Source: Nectonema munidae (taxonomy: Eukaryota; Nematomorpha; Nectonematoida; Nectonematidae). Taken from it: a stretch of 64,000 bases of DNA. The translations under genes and the position numbers were made by a program. This document shows positions 11,623 through 22,034 of the stretch, piece by piece. The DNA lies in contig JAUIRK010000920.1 of assembly GCA_030549495.1 (NCBI GenBank), forward strand, positions 186,001 through 250,000, written 5' to 3'. The first letter of the stretch is position 1. Each line of letters opens with the position of its first letter. Under the pieces are notes generated by a model that was not told where the DNA came from, searched no databases, and saw nothing but the letters and a program-made list of their open reading frames with translations.

Positions 11623-14619
11623 ATGGTGGTTATTTCTGTAAATGAAGATTCAGTACCCTTGGATGCAGAGATGATTAAGAAGTTTTTGTCACAATCCCTA
11701 AGAGTGCAGGATTCTTGGTATATGCTATCCCAAAATTGGTACTCCCAGTTGGTCAGCGTATTGAATGAAGATAATAGTAGTGCTTCGCGGTATTCAAAGG
11801 ATGTCAGTCACAAGCCCATTGATAACTCAGTCCTACTGGATGAACGAAATAATTTGAAAAGCAATTTGATAGAGGACAAGGACTTTATTTTTGTTCCTGA
11901 AAAGTTATGGCTGCTTCTATTAGATAAATTTGGATTAGAGGGAAACGCTGCATCTCATGTGATCAAAAGAAGGTGCATCAATTTGTTGAATCCAGCGAAA
12001 TGCGCCTTTTCAAATCCCAACAAATTGGTGATTGAAGTTTACTTAACCAAGATAAACTTTCTAAAGTACCCAGATCACAAATCCTTCAAGTCGAAGGAAT
12101 ACAGCAAATCAACCCTGCTGTTCCAGATTCGTAAAGACATTTTCAAAATTTTTAATCTATCCGAAGACTCTTGCTACTGCATTTGGTGGTCTGAGACGAG
12201 CGAGCCCATTGCAAAGTACAAACCCATAGATGTCACCGCTGAAGACAGTTTATTTGAGGCAGGCATTTCTCCATCTTCCTATTTCATTGTTGAGGAAATG
12301 ACGGGTGACGGGGCGTGGCCTTTGCGCAAAATCCACCCGCTTTCATCAGCGTTTTCCTTCAATTCCATTTCTCGCGATGCGTGCAGCCCTTCCTCCTCTT
12401 CAAATGGAAATGACTCTTCTGCGCAATTTAATGGAGCGTACGAGAAGATTTCTTCTAGAAGTAATTCTCCCGCCCTCTTTACCATCAAGCCGCACTCCGG
12501 GTTAAGCGGTCTGGTCAACTTAGGCAACACGTGCTTCATGAATTCTGCGCTTCAGTGCTTGAGCAATGTTTTCTCGCTGAGTATGTATTTCTTAAATAAG
12601 ACGTACATCAAGGACATCAACAAGACAAATCCACTCGGGATGCGAGGCAAGCTGGCCGAAGAGTACGCCAATTTGATTCACTCTCTCTGGAGTAACCAAC
12701 GCTCCAATTCCGTCATTGCTCCTCGTGCGTTCAAATCGAGGGTCGGAGAATTTGCCCCGATGTTCTACGGATATCAACAGCATGACTCACAAGAGTTGTT
12801 GACTTTTCTGCTTGATGGCTTACATGAAGATTTGAATAGAGTGAAAAATCGACCATATGTCGAACAACGAGATTTATCTGGGGTACCAGATTCGGAAGCT
12901 TCAGAAGAGTCTTGGAACAATTTTAAACTACGCAACGATTCCATCATTGTGGACTCTTTTTATGGGCAACTCAAGAGTACTCTCGTTTGTCCGGTGTGTC
13001 ATCTTTCATCCAAATGTTTTGATCCCTTTTGCTTCGTGTCCCTCCCCCTTGTTTCGAAGTGTGGACTGACGGTTAAATTGAAGTTTTATCCACTTGACGA
13101 GAAAAAACAGCCTGGTGTGTACCGAGTAACGATTCCAAATCACAGCACTGTTGGAGACCTGTGCGCATACGTTTCAGAAAATGTGGCTGAAGGTACTGAC
13201 GAAGGTAACTTGATCGTATGCAAAATAATATCAACGAAAGATAGCGAAACAATCAGACCGTGCTATGACAGGAGCTTGGAATTGAGCTCGGTAAATCTAT
13301 CCTGTGACGCGTACTTTGCTGTCTACGAAATCTCGCCAACTCTTCCATATCACCAAAGCGTAGACGTGAAAGTTTTTACATTTTTTCACCGCCTAGATGC
13401 CGTTGACTTATTTGCCGTTTCACACATGTCTAATTCCTATCTGCTTAGTCCCTTTTTCATATCTGTTAAGATTCCTTCTGGAAGTGATTTGGCGCAGGAA
13501 AAGCAAGTTGTTAGGGATGCAGTGGTCAAAAAACTGAAATCAGTGTTCAAGGCACACCAACACTTTTACGCCGAAAACATCGTAGACGATGATCCTGACA
13601 CCGATCATGATGACCATGAAGATGATAGCGATTTCAAAGATGTTCTCAATTTTAATGAAGAAAAAAGTAAAGAACCCGAAGCAACTGATTTGCCTAATGA
13701 AGAGGATATCACACACAAGGATAAGAAGACTTCTCAGATCAAATGGTCCCAAATTTGTGAAGCGTTCACTCTTAACTTCTCTGATCCACAAGCGCCTCGA
13801 TTTCTAGGATTCAAAAGGCAGTCGTGTCAAACGCAACAAATAGTACCTATAAACGTAGCATTCATTGATTGGTCACTCAGTGGCATTAAGCCTCTCTTCT
13901 CCTCTCTCATCCAGTTGTGCACTTTCAGGAGTTCTAGTGAGAGAAATTCTTCATACACAAGCAAGTCAGAGGGAATGCTTAGCAGACAGCGTACCTCGTG
14001 TTCTCTTCAAGATTGCATCGACTTGTTTCTGTCTGTGGAGAAGTTGGCTCACCAAGACACATGGTATTGTCCACGCTGCAAAGACTTTCAACAAGCTTCC
14101 AAAAAGTTCGACTTTTGGCGCCTCCCAAACATTCTTATCATCCATTTGAAAAGATTCTGCTACAGTCGCTTCGCTCGCAACAAACTCACCATTTCCGTCA
14201 ACTTTCCTCTAAGCAATTTAGACCTTTCGGCATACGTCTCTGCAAATGTTCAAGCCAATGAAGATAGTAATTACGCTCTCTACGATTTGCTTGCTGTATC
14301 CAATCATTACGGAGACATGGGTTATGGACACTACACCGCCTTTGCTCACCACAAGCCCTCCAAAACTTGGTATTCCTTCGACGATTCTTCGGTGTCGCCT
14401 CTTAAAGAAAATAACATGAACATTTCCAACTTTCTTCGCTCCTCATCTTCCTCCGCCTATGTCTTGTTTTATCAACGCCGAACCCCACACCCCCATTCTT
14501 CCACCACCTCTACATCCCCCATCAATAACACATCTTGTCCCTCCAGCTCTTCACCAGCCTCATCCTCATCATCTGAAATGAATTGCTCCTTGAAAATGGA
14601 TTTGGACAATCAATATTAA
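11623..14619 (+). CDS. Ubiquitin carboxyl-terminal hydrolase, USP4/11/15 type
   Basis: This predicted deubiquitinase would cleave ubiquitin from proteins through a cysteine-protease USP domain. Domains in order: N-terminal DUSP (about 15-115, with WYMLSQNWYSQ and FVPEKLWLLLL); a ubiquitin-like domain (about 135-230, IEVYLTKINF...YFIVEEM); and the USP core starting at GLVNLGNTCFMNSALQCL, with catalytic Cys304, QQHDSQELLTFLLDG, zinc-binding CPVC and CPRC pairs, GYGHYTAF (His903) and WYSFDD (Asp920). An acidic insert lies at about 645-705 within the core, as in USP4 and USP15. The predicted 998 aa is close to the 963-981 aa of the human paralogues. ATG 11623 was chosen because an in-frame upstream GTG at 11608 is not a credible animal start. 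No intron interrupts the frame, unlike the other genes here. I cannot tell which of USP4, USP11 or USP15 it is nearest. Confidence 0.96.
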   Translation: MVVISVNEDSVPLDAEMIKKFLSQSLRVQDSWYMLSQNWYSQLVSVLNEDNSSASRYSKDVSHKPIDNSVLLDERNNLKSNLIEDKDFIFVPEKLWLLLLDKFGLEGNAASHVIKRRCINLLNPAKCAFSNPNKLVIEVYLTKINFLKYPDHKSFKSKEYSKSTLLFQIRKDIFKIFNLSEDSCYCIWWSETSEPIAKYKPIDVTAEDSLFEAGISPSSYFIVEEMTGDGAWPLRKIHPLSSAFSFNSISRDACSPSSSSNGNDSSAQFNGAYEKISSRSNSPALFTIKPHSGLSGLVNLGNTCFMNSALQCLSNVFSLSMYFLNKTYIKDINKTNPLGMRGKLAEEYANLIHSLWSNQRSNSVIAPRAFKSRVGEFAPMFYGYQQHDSQELLTFLLDGLHEDLNRVKNRPYVEQRDLSGVPDSEASEESWNNFKLRNDSIIVDSFYGQLKSTLVCPVCHLSSKCFDPFCFVSLPLVSKCGLTVKLKFYPLDEKKQPGVYRVTIPNHSTVGDLCAYVSENVAEGTDEGNLIVCKIISTKDSETIRPCYDRSLELSSVNLSCDAYFAVYEISPTLPYHQSVDVKVFTFFHRLDAVDLFAVSHMSNSYLLSPFFISVKIPSGSDLAQEKQVVRDAVVKKLKSVFKAHQHFYAENIVDDDPDTDHDDHEDDSDFKDVLNFNEEKSKEPEATDLPNEEDITHKDKKTSQIKWSQICEAFTLNFSDPQAPRFLGFKRQSCQTQQIVPINVAFIDWSLSGIKPLFSSLIQLCTFRSSSERNSSYTSKSEGMLSRQRTSCSLQDCIDLFLSVEKLAHQDTWYCPRCKDFQQASKKFDFWRLPNILIIHLKRFCYSRFARNKLTISVNFPLSNLDLSAYVSANVQANEDSNYALYDLLAVSNHYGDMGYGHYTAFAHHKPSKTWYSFDDSSVSPLKENNMNISNFLRSSSSSAYVLFYQRRTPHPHSSTTSTSPINNTSCPSSSSPASSSSSEMNCSLKMDLDNQY

Positions 14620-14938
14620 CTAATGGGATGCTCCATTCACAATCGAATACACACCAACTTCTTCAACTCACTCCAGTGCATATTATCGGTCTGCGTCTCT
14701 ATCTACCGCAATTGACAACTCACTAACCTGCAGCGAACATTTTAATCCCTCTCTATACTAACGAAGAGTTGAAAAAAGCTTCTTGTTTCCGTGTAATTCC
14801 TGTCTCTCCCCCCTCAATGAAATAATCTTTAAACGAATGAGCGCTTTTTCGTGGAACACAATCTAACATATGTCATCTCCTGTTATGTCGTCTTGCGATG
14901 CGTCGCTCTATTATTACCCTCCTACCGCGTCTCTCAAC

Positions 14939-14944
14939 AATAAA
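14939..14944 (+). terminator. Poly(A) signal AATAAA of the USP gene
   Basis: AATAAA lies 320 bp after the stop codon and is followed by a T/G-rich tract (TTTTCTTTGTTCACTTGTCTC). No genomic A tail follows it. Confidence 0.75.
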
Positions 14945-14949
14945 GTTTT

Positions 14950-15431
14950 GCTTTTTTCTTTGTTCACTTGTCTCGCATTATTTATCTTGCCTTTTTTAAT
15001 TCTTCGGAAACTTTTAATCTGAATTTGGAATGGAACAACAGTCAACGCTGCCAAAACAACAAATTTTTTCCATAGCGGCCACCTTCAATTCAAAAAAATG
15101 TATTTATTATATTCTTCAGAAGTTGCAAAATTCAATGCACATATGTAGCAATTTTACGAAGGTGGATAAAAAAATAGAATTTATTCGCAATGTCAGAAGC
15201 ATACGTTTTTGTGATAGACAAAATCTCTAAAAAAAATTTTGTACACTAATAAAATTCTAAGTTCTAACATTTCATCAACATTGGATATTAGGTACAGGAT
15301 AGATCTTTACACAGGCGCAATAGCTTTTAATCCAGTGTAATCCAAATTGTGGCCAGCGATCCGCATGCGGACCTTAGTTTTCCCAAATGCCACTCTGGGT
15401 CTTTTGAATCAGAGTAATATAAAGCAAAAGC
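14950..15431. other. Intergenic stretch with no gene found
   Basis: AT-rich DNA between the USP poly(A) signal and a hAT element. Nothing conserved was recognised. Confidence 0.6.
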
Positions 15432-15439
15432 ATGGACAA

Positions 15440-17641
15440 TAGGGATATAACTTTTTTTTAACTTGAAAACCCTGTAGTGTTTTCCGATGAATAATTTTGT
15501 TAGAAACTAAAAAATGCCAATTTTATCGTAAAATGTTCAAAAAACCTGGCGTGCAAGGGTAAAAAACTAATTAAATAGTAGGGTCACTAACAAATAACTA
15601 AAGATACACAAAAATTCGAATTTATTGATTCAAAACTATATTAAACGTATGAAAAGCTAAAAATTTGGATGTTAGATATTTATCAGAGCGTGAGTTTTTC
15701 ACTATTTCTTCCATTTTTTTAACCCCACGTTCGGCAAAGATGTTTGTTCTAGGAATGTCAATTAATGAATTTTCAGGAAAGTGGATATTGTCTTCGTACA
15801 ATTTTGTTCAACTATAGCTTGTTTTAGTTTACCATAAGTCGAAACTTCAAATTTTTGGTCAGAAAACCAAAAGTCACACCAAGAAAATGAAATAAAACAA
15901 CAAATTTTTTCGAGCTCTTCTCTCTTCGTGGAGTAAAAAATAAGACAAGGCATACAATCCTCGTGAATTCCATCTGGCGTTGTGGAGAGATGGCAGTTTT
16001 TTCCAGCTTTTTTTGGGCCATTTGCCAGTTTCTTTATGGAACTTGAATGCCTCGCAGAGTTCGAACAAAAACTTGAAATCATCCCTCCAGCCAGTATTTT
16101 TGGAAGTTCCATAATGATGACAATCAGAAATATAATTTGATTTCAAGAATTCATAATTTTGAACTATTATATCAACGAAGAAATAATTCAAGTGAGGACT
16201 TTTGGTCGAACCGCCAAAGCTTGAATCCATGATATGTCTCAAAACCAAGTCCAAAACATGTTGTTGACATGGAATAAATTGTGGCTTGTCGTATCCCTTC
16301 TCGTTCATCATTCTCTGAAACCTAACAACAATCCCATTTTCACGACCGGTATTCACTGCTGTTGAATCGCATATAATCATTTTAATACTCTGCCCAGCGT
16401 CAAAAGCATCCATAAGTTTCACCAACTCTTCAAAAATAGTTTTAGAAGAACCATTTCTGCAAGTTAGTATTGCAAAATTGATTCTCCTTTGGCTATTTTG
16501 AAGACACACCACTTGATACTCTTTCTTTTTAATACTTTTCCCATCAAAATGTAAACAAAATACTTCCGATTTCAAAACCTCGATAAGCTTTTCTTTAACA
16601 CTTTCAGATTCTTTAATAACATTTTTCCACACCCAAACCTGACTCGGACTTTCAATATCAATTCCATTAAGTTTCAGAGAACTAAATACAACTGAAGCCT
16701 TTCTGGTAGACAAACAATGCTGTGTTACAAGCATAGCGGCGGATTTCGTTGAGTTATACTTTTTATTTGTTTCATTCTTTTCATCCGGGACAAATTCATC
16801 ATTTTCAATTTCGGTGAGACTAGAACTTTCAGAAACAGAGTTTGATTCAGCCGGAACTCACAAAGATGTCGATTCAGTATAAGACAATCTCGAAACTTAA
16901 ACGCGTTTCGAAGGATGTATTGATGTGATGCTTGCCTCAGATCTTGTGGAATAACCTACTCTACCCGCTGTTGCAATCTGGGTGTGATAAAGGGCTTTAT
17001 CCTCTGAACTCATCCCAAAACCGTCAGCTTTAGTCATATTAAACAAACTTTTCATCTCCTCCTCCAATTTTTCAATCTTTCTTTTCCTACAAATCAATAA
17101 CTTTTCCAACTTTCAACACCACTTGCTGATTTGAAATTTTTGGAAAGTTCAACTCATTCCATAGTTGACTTAATTCTTCTGCTAAAACTTTGATCCTTGC
17201 TTTCTTACTCTTCTGGCTCTCGAACAAGTTTAAATACCTTCCAATGATTTGTTTATTGGTTGGCATTTTACAGAAACCAGATAAACATGTAGTTACAAGA
17301 GGAATTTCTGGCCTTCTCTTGACACAATTTTTATTACTCATTTTATTTAAATAAATTGTTTTATTAATCTGAAAAAAAACATTCAAATTTTATGAAAAAG
17401 ATTAAAAATATGATTATGAAGAGAAAAAAAACATTACGTGAAAGAAAAAAAGACAAAAATGAATGAATCAATTTAATTAAATAAGAGAAGTAATGAATGA
17501 ATATTCAAACAGCGATGTGCGCCACCTTTTTGGCGCTAAAATGATCAAAAATGACATTTTTGTGAACCAAATGGAAAATTTCATCATATGGTGTGAGAGG
17601 GTTTTTGATTTAGAAAAAAAAGTCAAAAAGTTATATCCCTA
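15440..17641 (-). mobile_element. Full-length hAT transposon, 2202 bp
   Basis: The perfect 17-bp inverted ends are TAGGGATATAACTTTTT at 15440-15456 and its complement at 17625-17641. They are flanked by an identical 8-bp target duplication, ATGGACAA, at 15432-15439 and 17642-17649. A single transposase gene fills most of the interior on the minus strand. The ends and duplications are undamaged, so insertion was fairly recent even though the gene is broken. Confidence 0.97.
15762..17341 (-). pseudogene. hAT transposase with FDG, CDSTAVNTG, CxxH and RWNS motifs
   Basis: Read from ATG 17341 down to the TAA at 15764-15762, the protein is about 525 codons over three frames. Recognisable motifs are HFDGKSI (first acidic residue), ICDSTAVNTG (second), CQQHVLDLVLRH (the CxxH insertion-domain signature of hAT) and SLHNARWNSR. 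A lysine-rich and glutamate-rich helix (RKRKIEKLEEEMKSL) lies near residue 90. There are frameshifts near 17100 and 15930 and two stops between 16900 and 16850. The 8-bp duplication supports hAT membership, but I do not recognise the subfamily. Confidence 0.85.
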
Positions 17642-17789
17642 ATGGACAACCCTAGCTTAGCTAATCTGCTCTAGCAGTCATTTAAAATATGTTTAGAATT
17701 TCTATATAAAAAAATTTTATGTGTCCATTTAAAGAATAAAATCCTTTTTTTTTAATTCCAAACCACTACAAAAATGGCATTGAAAAAGT

Positions 17790-18370
17790 AGGGATGTATC
17801 GGATAGCACGAAAATAGTCGACTAAAATTCTCCTATCCGAAATCCGACGTTACTTTAAATTTTCCCGGATATTCGGATGATACGGCAGGATAAATATATT
17901 TTGAGCAATAGCCCAAAAGTATAATTTTTTATAAAACTGTTTAACTTCATTACAATTATGGAGAAATTAAAAATAACAGTTATGAATGAAAAGATAACTT
18001 GCAAATTTTTCTATTTTGATAAAAATTATAAAACTTTCATGTTAAATATTTAAAAAAAAAAAATATATATATTTCAAAAGTTAATTAACTTGAAAATAAA
18101 AAAATGTGCTACATTTTTTTTCTAAATCAATTCATTTTAAATTCTCAGTTTAAAACTTTTTAACAAAATATTTCAAAATAAAATACAGTTAAAATATTAA
18201 AATTCAAATTTTGACAATTTTAATGATGTTTTTTAAATTGATATATAATAGTATTTTTTATACTCTTATTTAAAATAATTATTTTCCTTTTGTAAGATTA
18301 AAAATTTTACAAAATGAAATAAAGTTTGAATCTTAAGGAATAAAAAAACAAATTCCTTGCTTTAGTAAAA
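17790..18370 (+). repeat. Dispersed repeat, inverted partner at 24.8-25.7 kb
   Basis: The stretch from about 18180 to 18340 matches, in reverse complement, about 24850-25000 almost base for base over long tracts. The heads of both copies contain ATATCGGAT/TATCGGAT-type and CCGAAATCCGA-type strings (17797-17850 and 25640-25700). This is probably a non-autonomous DNA element. Clean ends were not resolved. Confidence 0.6.
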
Positions 18371-20231
18371 ATATGAACTCTAATTACAAAATTAACATAA
18401 TAATGATTTCAAAAATAAAATTTATTTTTAAACCTCTCTCTAAATATTTCCACTTTATAAAAAGGAAAGATTTTTTAATTTGTTGTTTGTTTTGTAGCTA
18501 CCTGCCTACTTTGACCTCTGTTCTGACTTTTTTCCGAAAGGTTAGAAATCTCATCTCTACAAAAGAAAGATGAGTGAATTCACAAAAAGTGAGAGAAAAG
18601 AGATGCATATACATTATACTACGTATATCCTTGAGTGAGGAAGACTAAAGTTGTCACTTGAAACAAGGGATTTAATTTAAAACACATTTTATGAATCCTC
18701 TCTGTGTTCATCAGTTTTGTGCGATGAATGGCAGCCGTGTGTGTTTTTTTCGAGATTCTTTCAAGTGAGGAAATGTTTGCTGTGAATTGATAAGCATTCT
18801 TTGTGACGCTTCTGAGAGCTAAGTAGTATTGTGAGTACTTCACATCATTTCACGTGCATAAAAACGATGTGCTATGTGTTTATAGATGTCCTATCTCAGA
18901 CAATCTCCGTTTAGCATACACGCACACAGGCGCTTGTATAAATTCGGTGACCGGTTTTTTATTCTGGTAAGCTGATTCAAAAGACGAATTATTATTTACA
19001 AAGCAGGGCATTTTAAACTCATTTGTGACAAACTTAAAATACTACAATTATTTATGATTTTTCTACTCCGACTTCACCTATTTGTAATTTTTGAGATTTC
19101 AAGGTCGTTTGTAAATTTTAGATAGTTATTGAAAGATTTCCTGAATTTTAGACATTTTCTGCTTTGTGTTGCAAGTAAATTATTTGATCTATTTCCTTTA
19201 ACATAATTTATTAAAATGTTCTATTAGTTTGTATTTGCAGTTTAGTTTCTTTCTTGCATTGTCTTCAAAAAGAGTTTCAAATTATTGTCTATAACCTTTT
19301 TATCTAAGAAGACAAAACAACACGATTCATAAATTGAATGTATCCAACTTTTTCCAAAGGTTTACATTTTTTTCCTAAAAACTTTCTACCCCCAAACTTA
19401 GTTTTCCTCCTTTACAAACTTAAAAAGTTCATTCTTTAATTTTATTGAATTTTTCAGCATTTTTCTATGCGTTGCAAAAATACAAGATGTGGACTAAAAC
19501 GATAAACATTTTTATTTTGCAAGAGCAAAGTTTAAAATTTCGATTATTTGTTTTTACGGGTATTGGTTTTTGCGCGTTTGATTTTCGGGCGTTCTCACTC
19601 ACAACGCCCTTTTCTACACATTTATGCAATATGATAGATAATACAATTTTATTAGAGTATTTTAATATTTTTATGTATCGAAATTTATAATCACTTTTAT
19701 TTGATTGATCATAAAAGCTGGCGTATCACATATGAGTCGCTGGTCATGACTACAGGAAGGAAGCTTCGACTCCGTGCATAATCTACTACATGATCAATCA
19801 CTCATATAGATCTGTTTTGTCGTTCGTGTCTTCTCGCAATCCTTTTCTGTTCTTGCTCACTGAGTATATGCTTCTTAAGTTCTTACTAGGCTTGCAAAGT
19901 CAGTCTACAAAAACTCATAGACGATTCAAATTACACTTGCGAGAAGAATAGAAGAAATGCTGAAAATACTTTTGCAACAAATCAAGGACTTGATGATTTG
20001 CTGCATGCAACACACTTAGCCGCGGGATGAACGTTTAAGCGTGTGCATAAAATGTATTTAGCGTTATTTACTTTACACATTCAGATTGGCAAGTTCGGTC
20101 TACCAGGGTTGCTTGCTATCTCCGCCGACAAGAAAGAAGAAACATATAACCGGCATTTTATAAAAAATTTGGAATTATGACCCTAATGTTAAAAACACTA
20201 AAATATAATAGGCATATCATAAACATTTGTC

Positions 20232-20409
20232 CAGTGATTCTCAACATCTTTCCTCTTATAGACCCTTTTAAAACTAATTTTTTTTTTCTTTGTGGACTGA
20301 CCCCTTATTTTTTATTTAATAAACATTAAAATTTTATTTTTGATATGGACCCTTCTAAAAATATTATGAAGCCTTTGGGGGTCCACATGGACCAGGTTGA
20401 GAAACACTG
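20232..20409. mobile_element. hAT MITE, 178 bp
   Basis: The ends are CAGTGATTCTCAAC at 20232 and, in complement from 20409, CAGTGTTTCTCAACCTGG. The flanking octamers do not match, so it is old or one flank is altered. A related right end, CATGGACCACGTTGAAAAGC, lies at about 38464-38483. Confidence 0.65.
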
Positions 20410-20904
20410 TAAAATCTAGTTGATAAAATTATTCATCATATAATTTGTGTTAGAACCTTTTCGGTAATAAATGTTACATAAAATCACGGTGAGTAACATT
20501 ATTATTGACACAATCTTGCAAACTTACTGTCAGTAAAGCAACTTCTGGCAAAATTTCTCAATTGATGGACGACGCATGCTTTAGGACTTTCTTGTTTCAA
20601 GGCGAAAGATACTTCAAAATGTTGGCTGCCATGGAAAGAATAAAAGATAATAAAAGCTTGCCTACCCGCACAACGTTTTATTTCGGTTTGTGTAATTCAA
20701 CCATTTTTAGCCACCCTCAAATACTGTAAATCAATAAATTTTCGTGGAAGTTAAACTTTCGTGATTTGCGAGTTACTATTCGCGGAATATCAGCTTTTCG
20801 TTAATTTCGCAAAATAAGAATATATAATACATAGAGGAAGACCTGAGTTATCGGGCATATTCAGGTAATAAGGAAAACGATAATGAAAAAAGATGAGCTT
20901 TAAC

Positions 20905-20960
20905 CAGTGGTGTATTCAAAAAAAAATTTTTTTATGAGTGGCGGGGGGGGGGGGGGATTT
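20905..20960 (+). repeat. Transposon end followed by a G run
   Basis: CAGTGGTGTATTC at 20905, followed by an A/T run and a G run at 20943-20957, resembles the G/C-run transposon ends elsewhere in the window. The other end was not found. Confidence 0.35.
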
Positions 20961-21766
20961 TAGAATAATTAATAGAGAACATTATTAATGAAGCTGGACT
21001 TTTATAGGATAACTCGTATTACATTGAATTTATAGTATATTTCTATTTACAAAAATTCTCTTGCTAGAAGGCAAATAAATGTGAAATGTCGATACATACG
21101 CTACTGGCATTGACCATTGCAGTTATTTACCAGTTTAATTACAAAGTAAATGTAAAATTAAAAATTTATAACAAAAAAAAAGAAGTTCAAAAACACGAGA
21201 GAAACAATGACATACTTTTTTATATACATCCTTTTACTTGTGTTAAAGAAGGAGATTTATCGAAGTAAATATCATTTTATTTTCCTGGCTCATATTCTAG
21301 CTAAGATTTGGACATGGGTAGGGGTTAGCTTGCGTCCTAAAAGCTTAAATTTGCTCTGACTTTGGTTCTACAGCCAGAGTGTTTTACATATCGCAACTGG
21401 CTGTTGGTATAAATGAAAAATAGGGTAAAATAAAAATTTAATTTCTCAATTAAAAAAAGTTTACATTCCATTCTTCGAAAAGGAAGAAGTTTTCTGTGAT
21501 TAATATAAAAAAAATACTTGCGCAAGTGAAATTCGAAGGTATAAAAATATGGGAGAAAAATGTAAAGACACAATTTGCAAGATTTTAAAATACATGCTAC
21601 ACACACACACAACCACAAAGTAAAAAAGGAAAAAATGTATCACAATTCTTTCCAAATTCATAAAGAAAAATGATGTTTGAGAGTGTACTGTATTTACAGA
21701 AGAGATTAACACCATGCACAATATAAATATACTTACATCTATGATAAAAAGATAGCATTTATCGTG

Positions 21767-22034
21767 TTATATGGAATTTGTGTCATTCTCAGAGACTGAG
21801 TATATTTCATTTTCTGTGGGCGGTGATTCTACGATCTGGCTGAAGGAGGAAGATGAGTGAAGAAATAGATTCCACAAGGAGAGATGTTCTCTTGCGGAAA
21901 TAACATTCATATGGTACAGCTCGGACAAATGGAAGATTAGTTGGCTGGATAGATTGTAGGAGTGAATGAGGTTGACATTGCTCGCTATGAATGATTGACA
22001 AGCACCCACGATGTGGCAGTCTGCGTAATATTTT
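21767..22034 (-). CDS. SUZ12: SUZ12 last exon, rest of VEFS box and stop
   Basis: YYADCHIVGACQSFIASN, then LIFHLSELYHMNVIS, aligns with human FIADNQMNHACMLFVENYG and FMLHLVSMHDFNLIS. Acceptor TTTGCTTTTTTTCCAG|AAAA is very strong. The stop is TAA at 21769-21767. The tail after the VEFS box is short (about 34 residues), compared with about 60 in human. Confidence 0.95.

Larger units (their letters stand above)
17650..21760. other. AT-rich intergenic region between hAT element and SUZ12
   Basis: It contains the repeat at 17790-18370, a hAT MITE at 20232-20409 and a single transposon end at 20905. No conserved coding exon was recognised; the reading frames at 18.6, 19.5 and 20.5 kb have no features I can assign. 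Confidence 0.55.

Noticed and set aside
19711-19800. tRNA-like string with GGCGTATCACA and GCTTCGACTCC
   Set aside because: The B box is poor and no second copy was found, so a SINE or tRNA call is not supported.
20505-20729. Frame with MDDACFRTFLFQGERYFKML considered as a host exon
   Set aside because: No recognised family and no convincing pair of splice sites.
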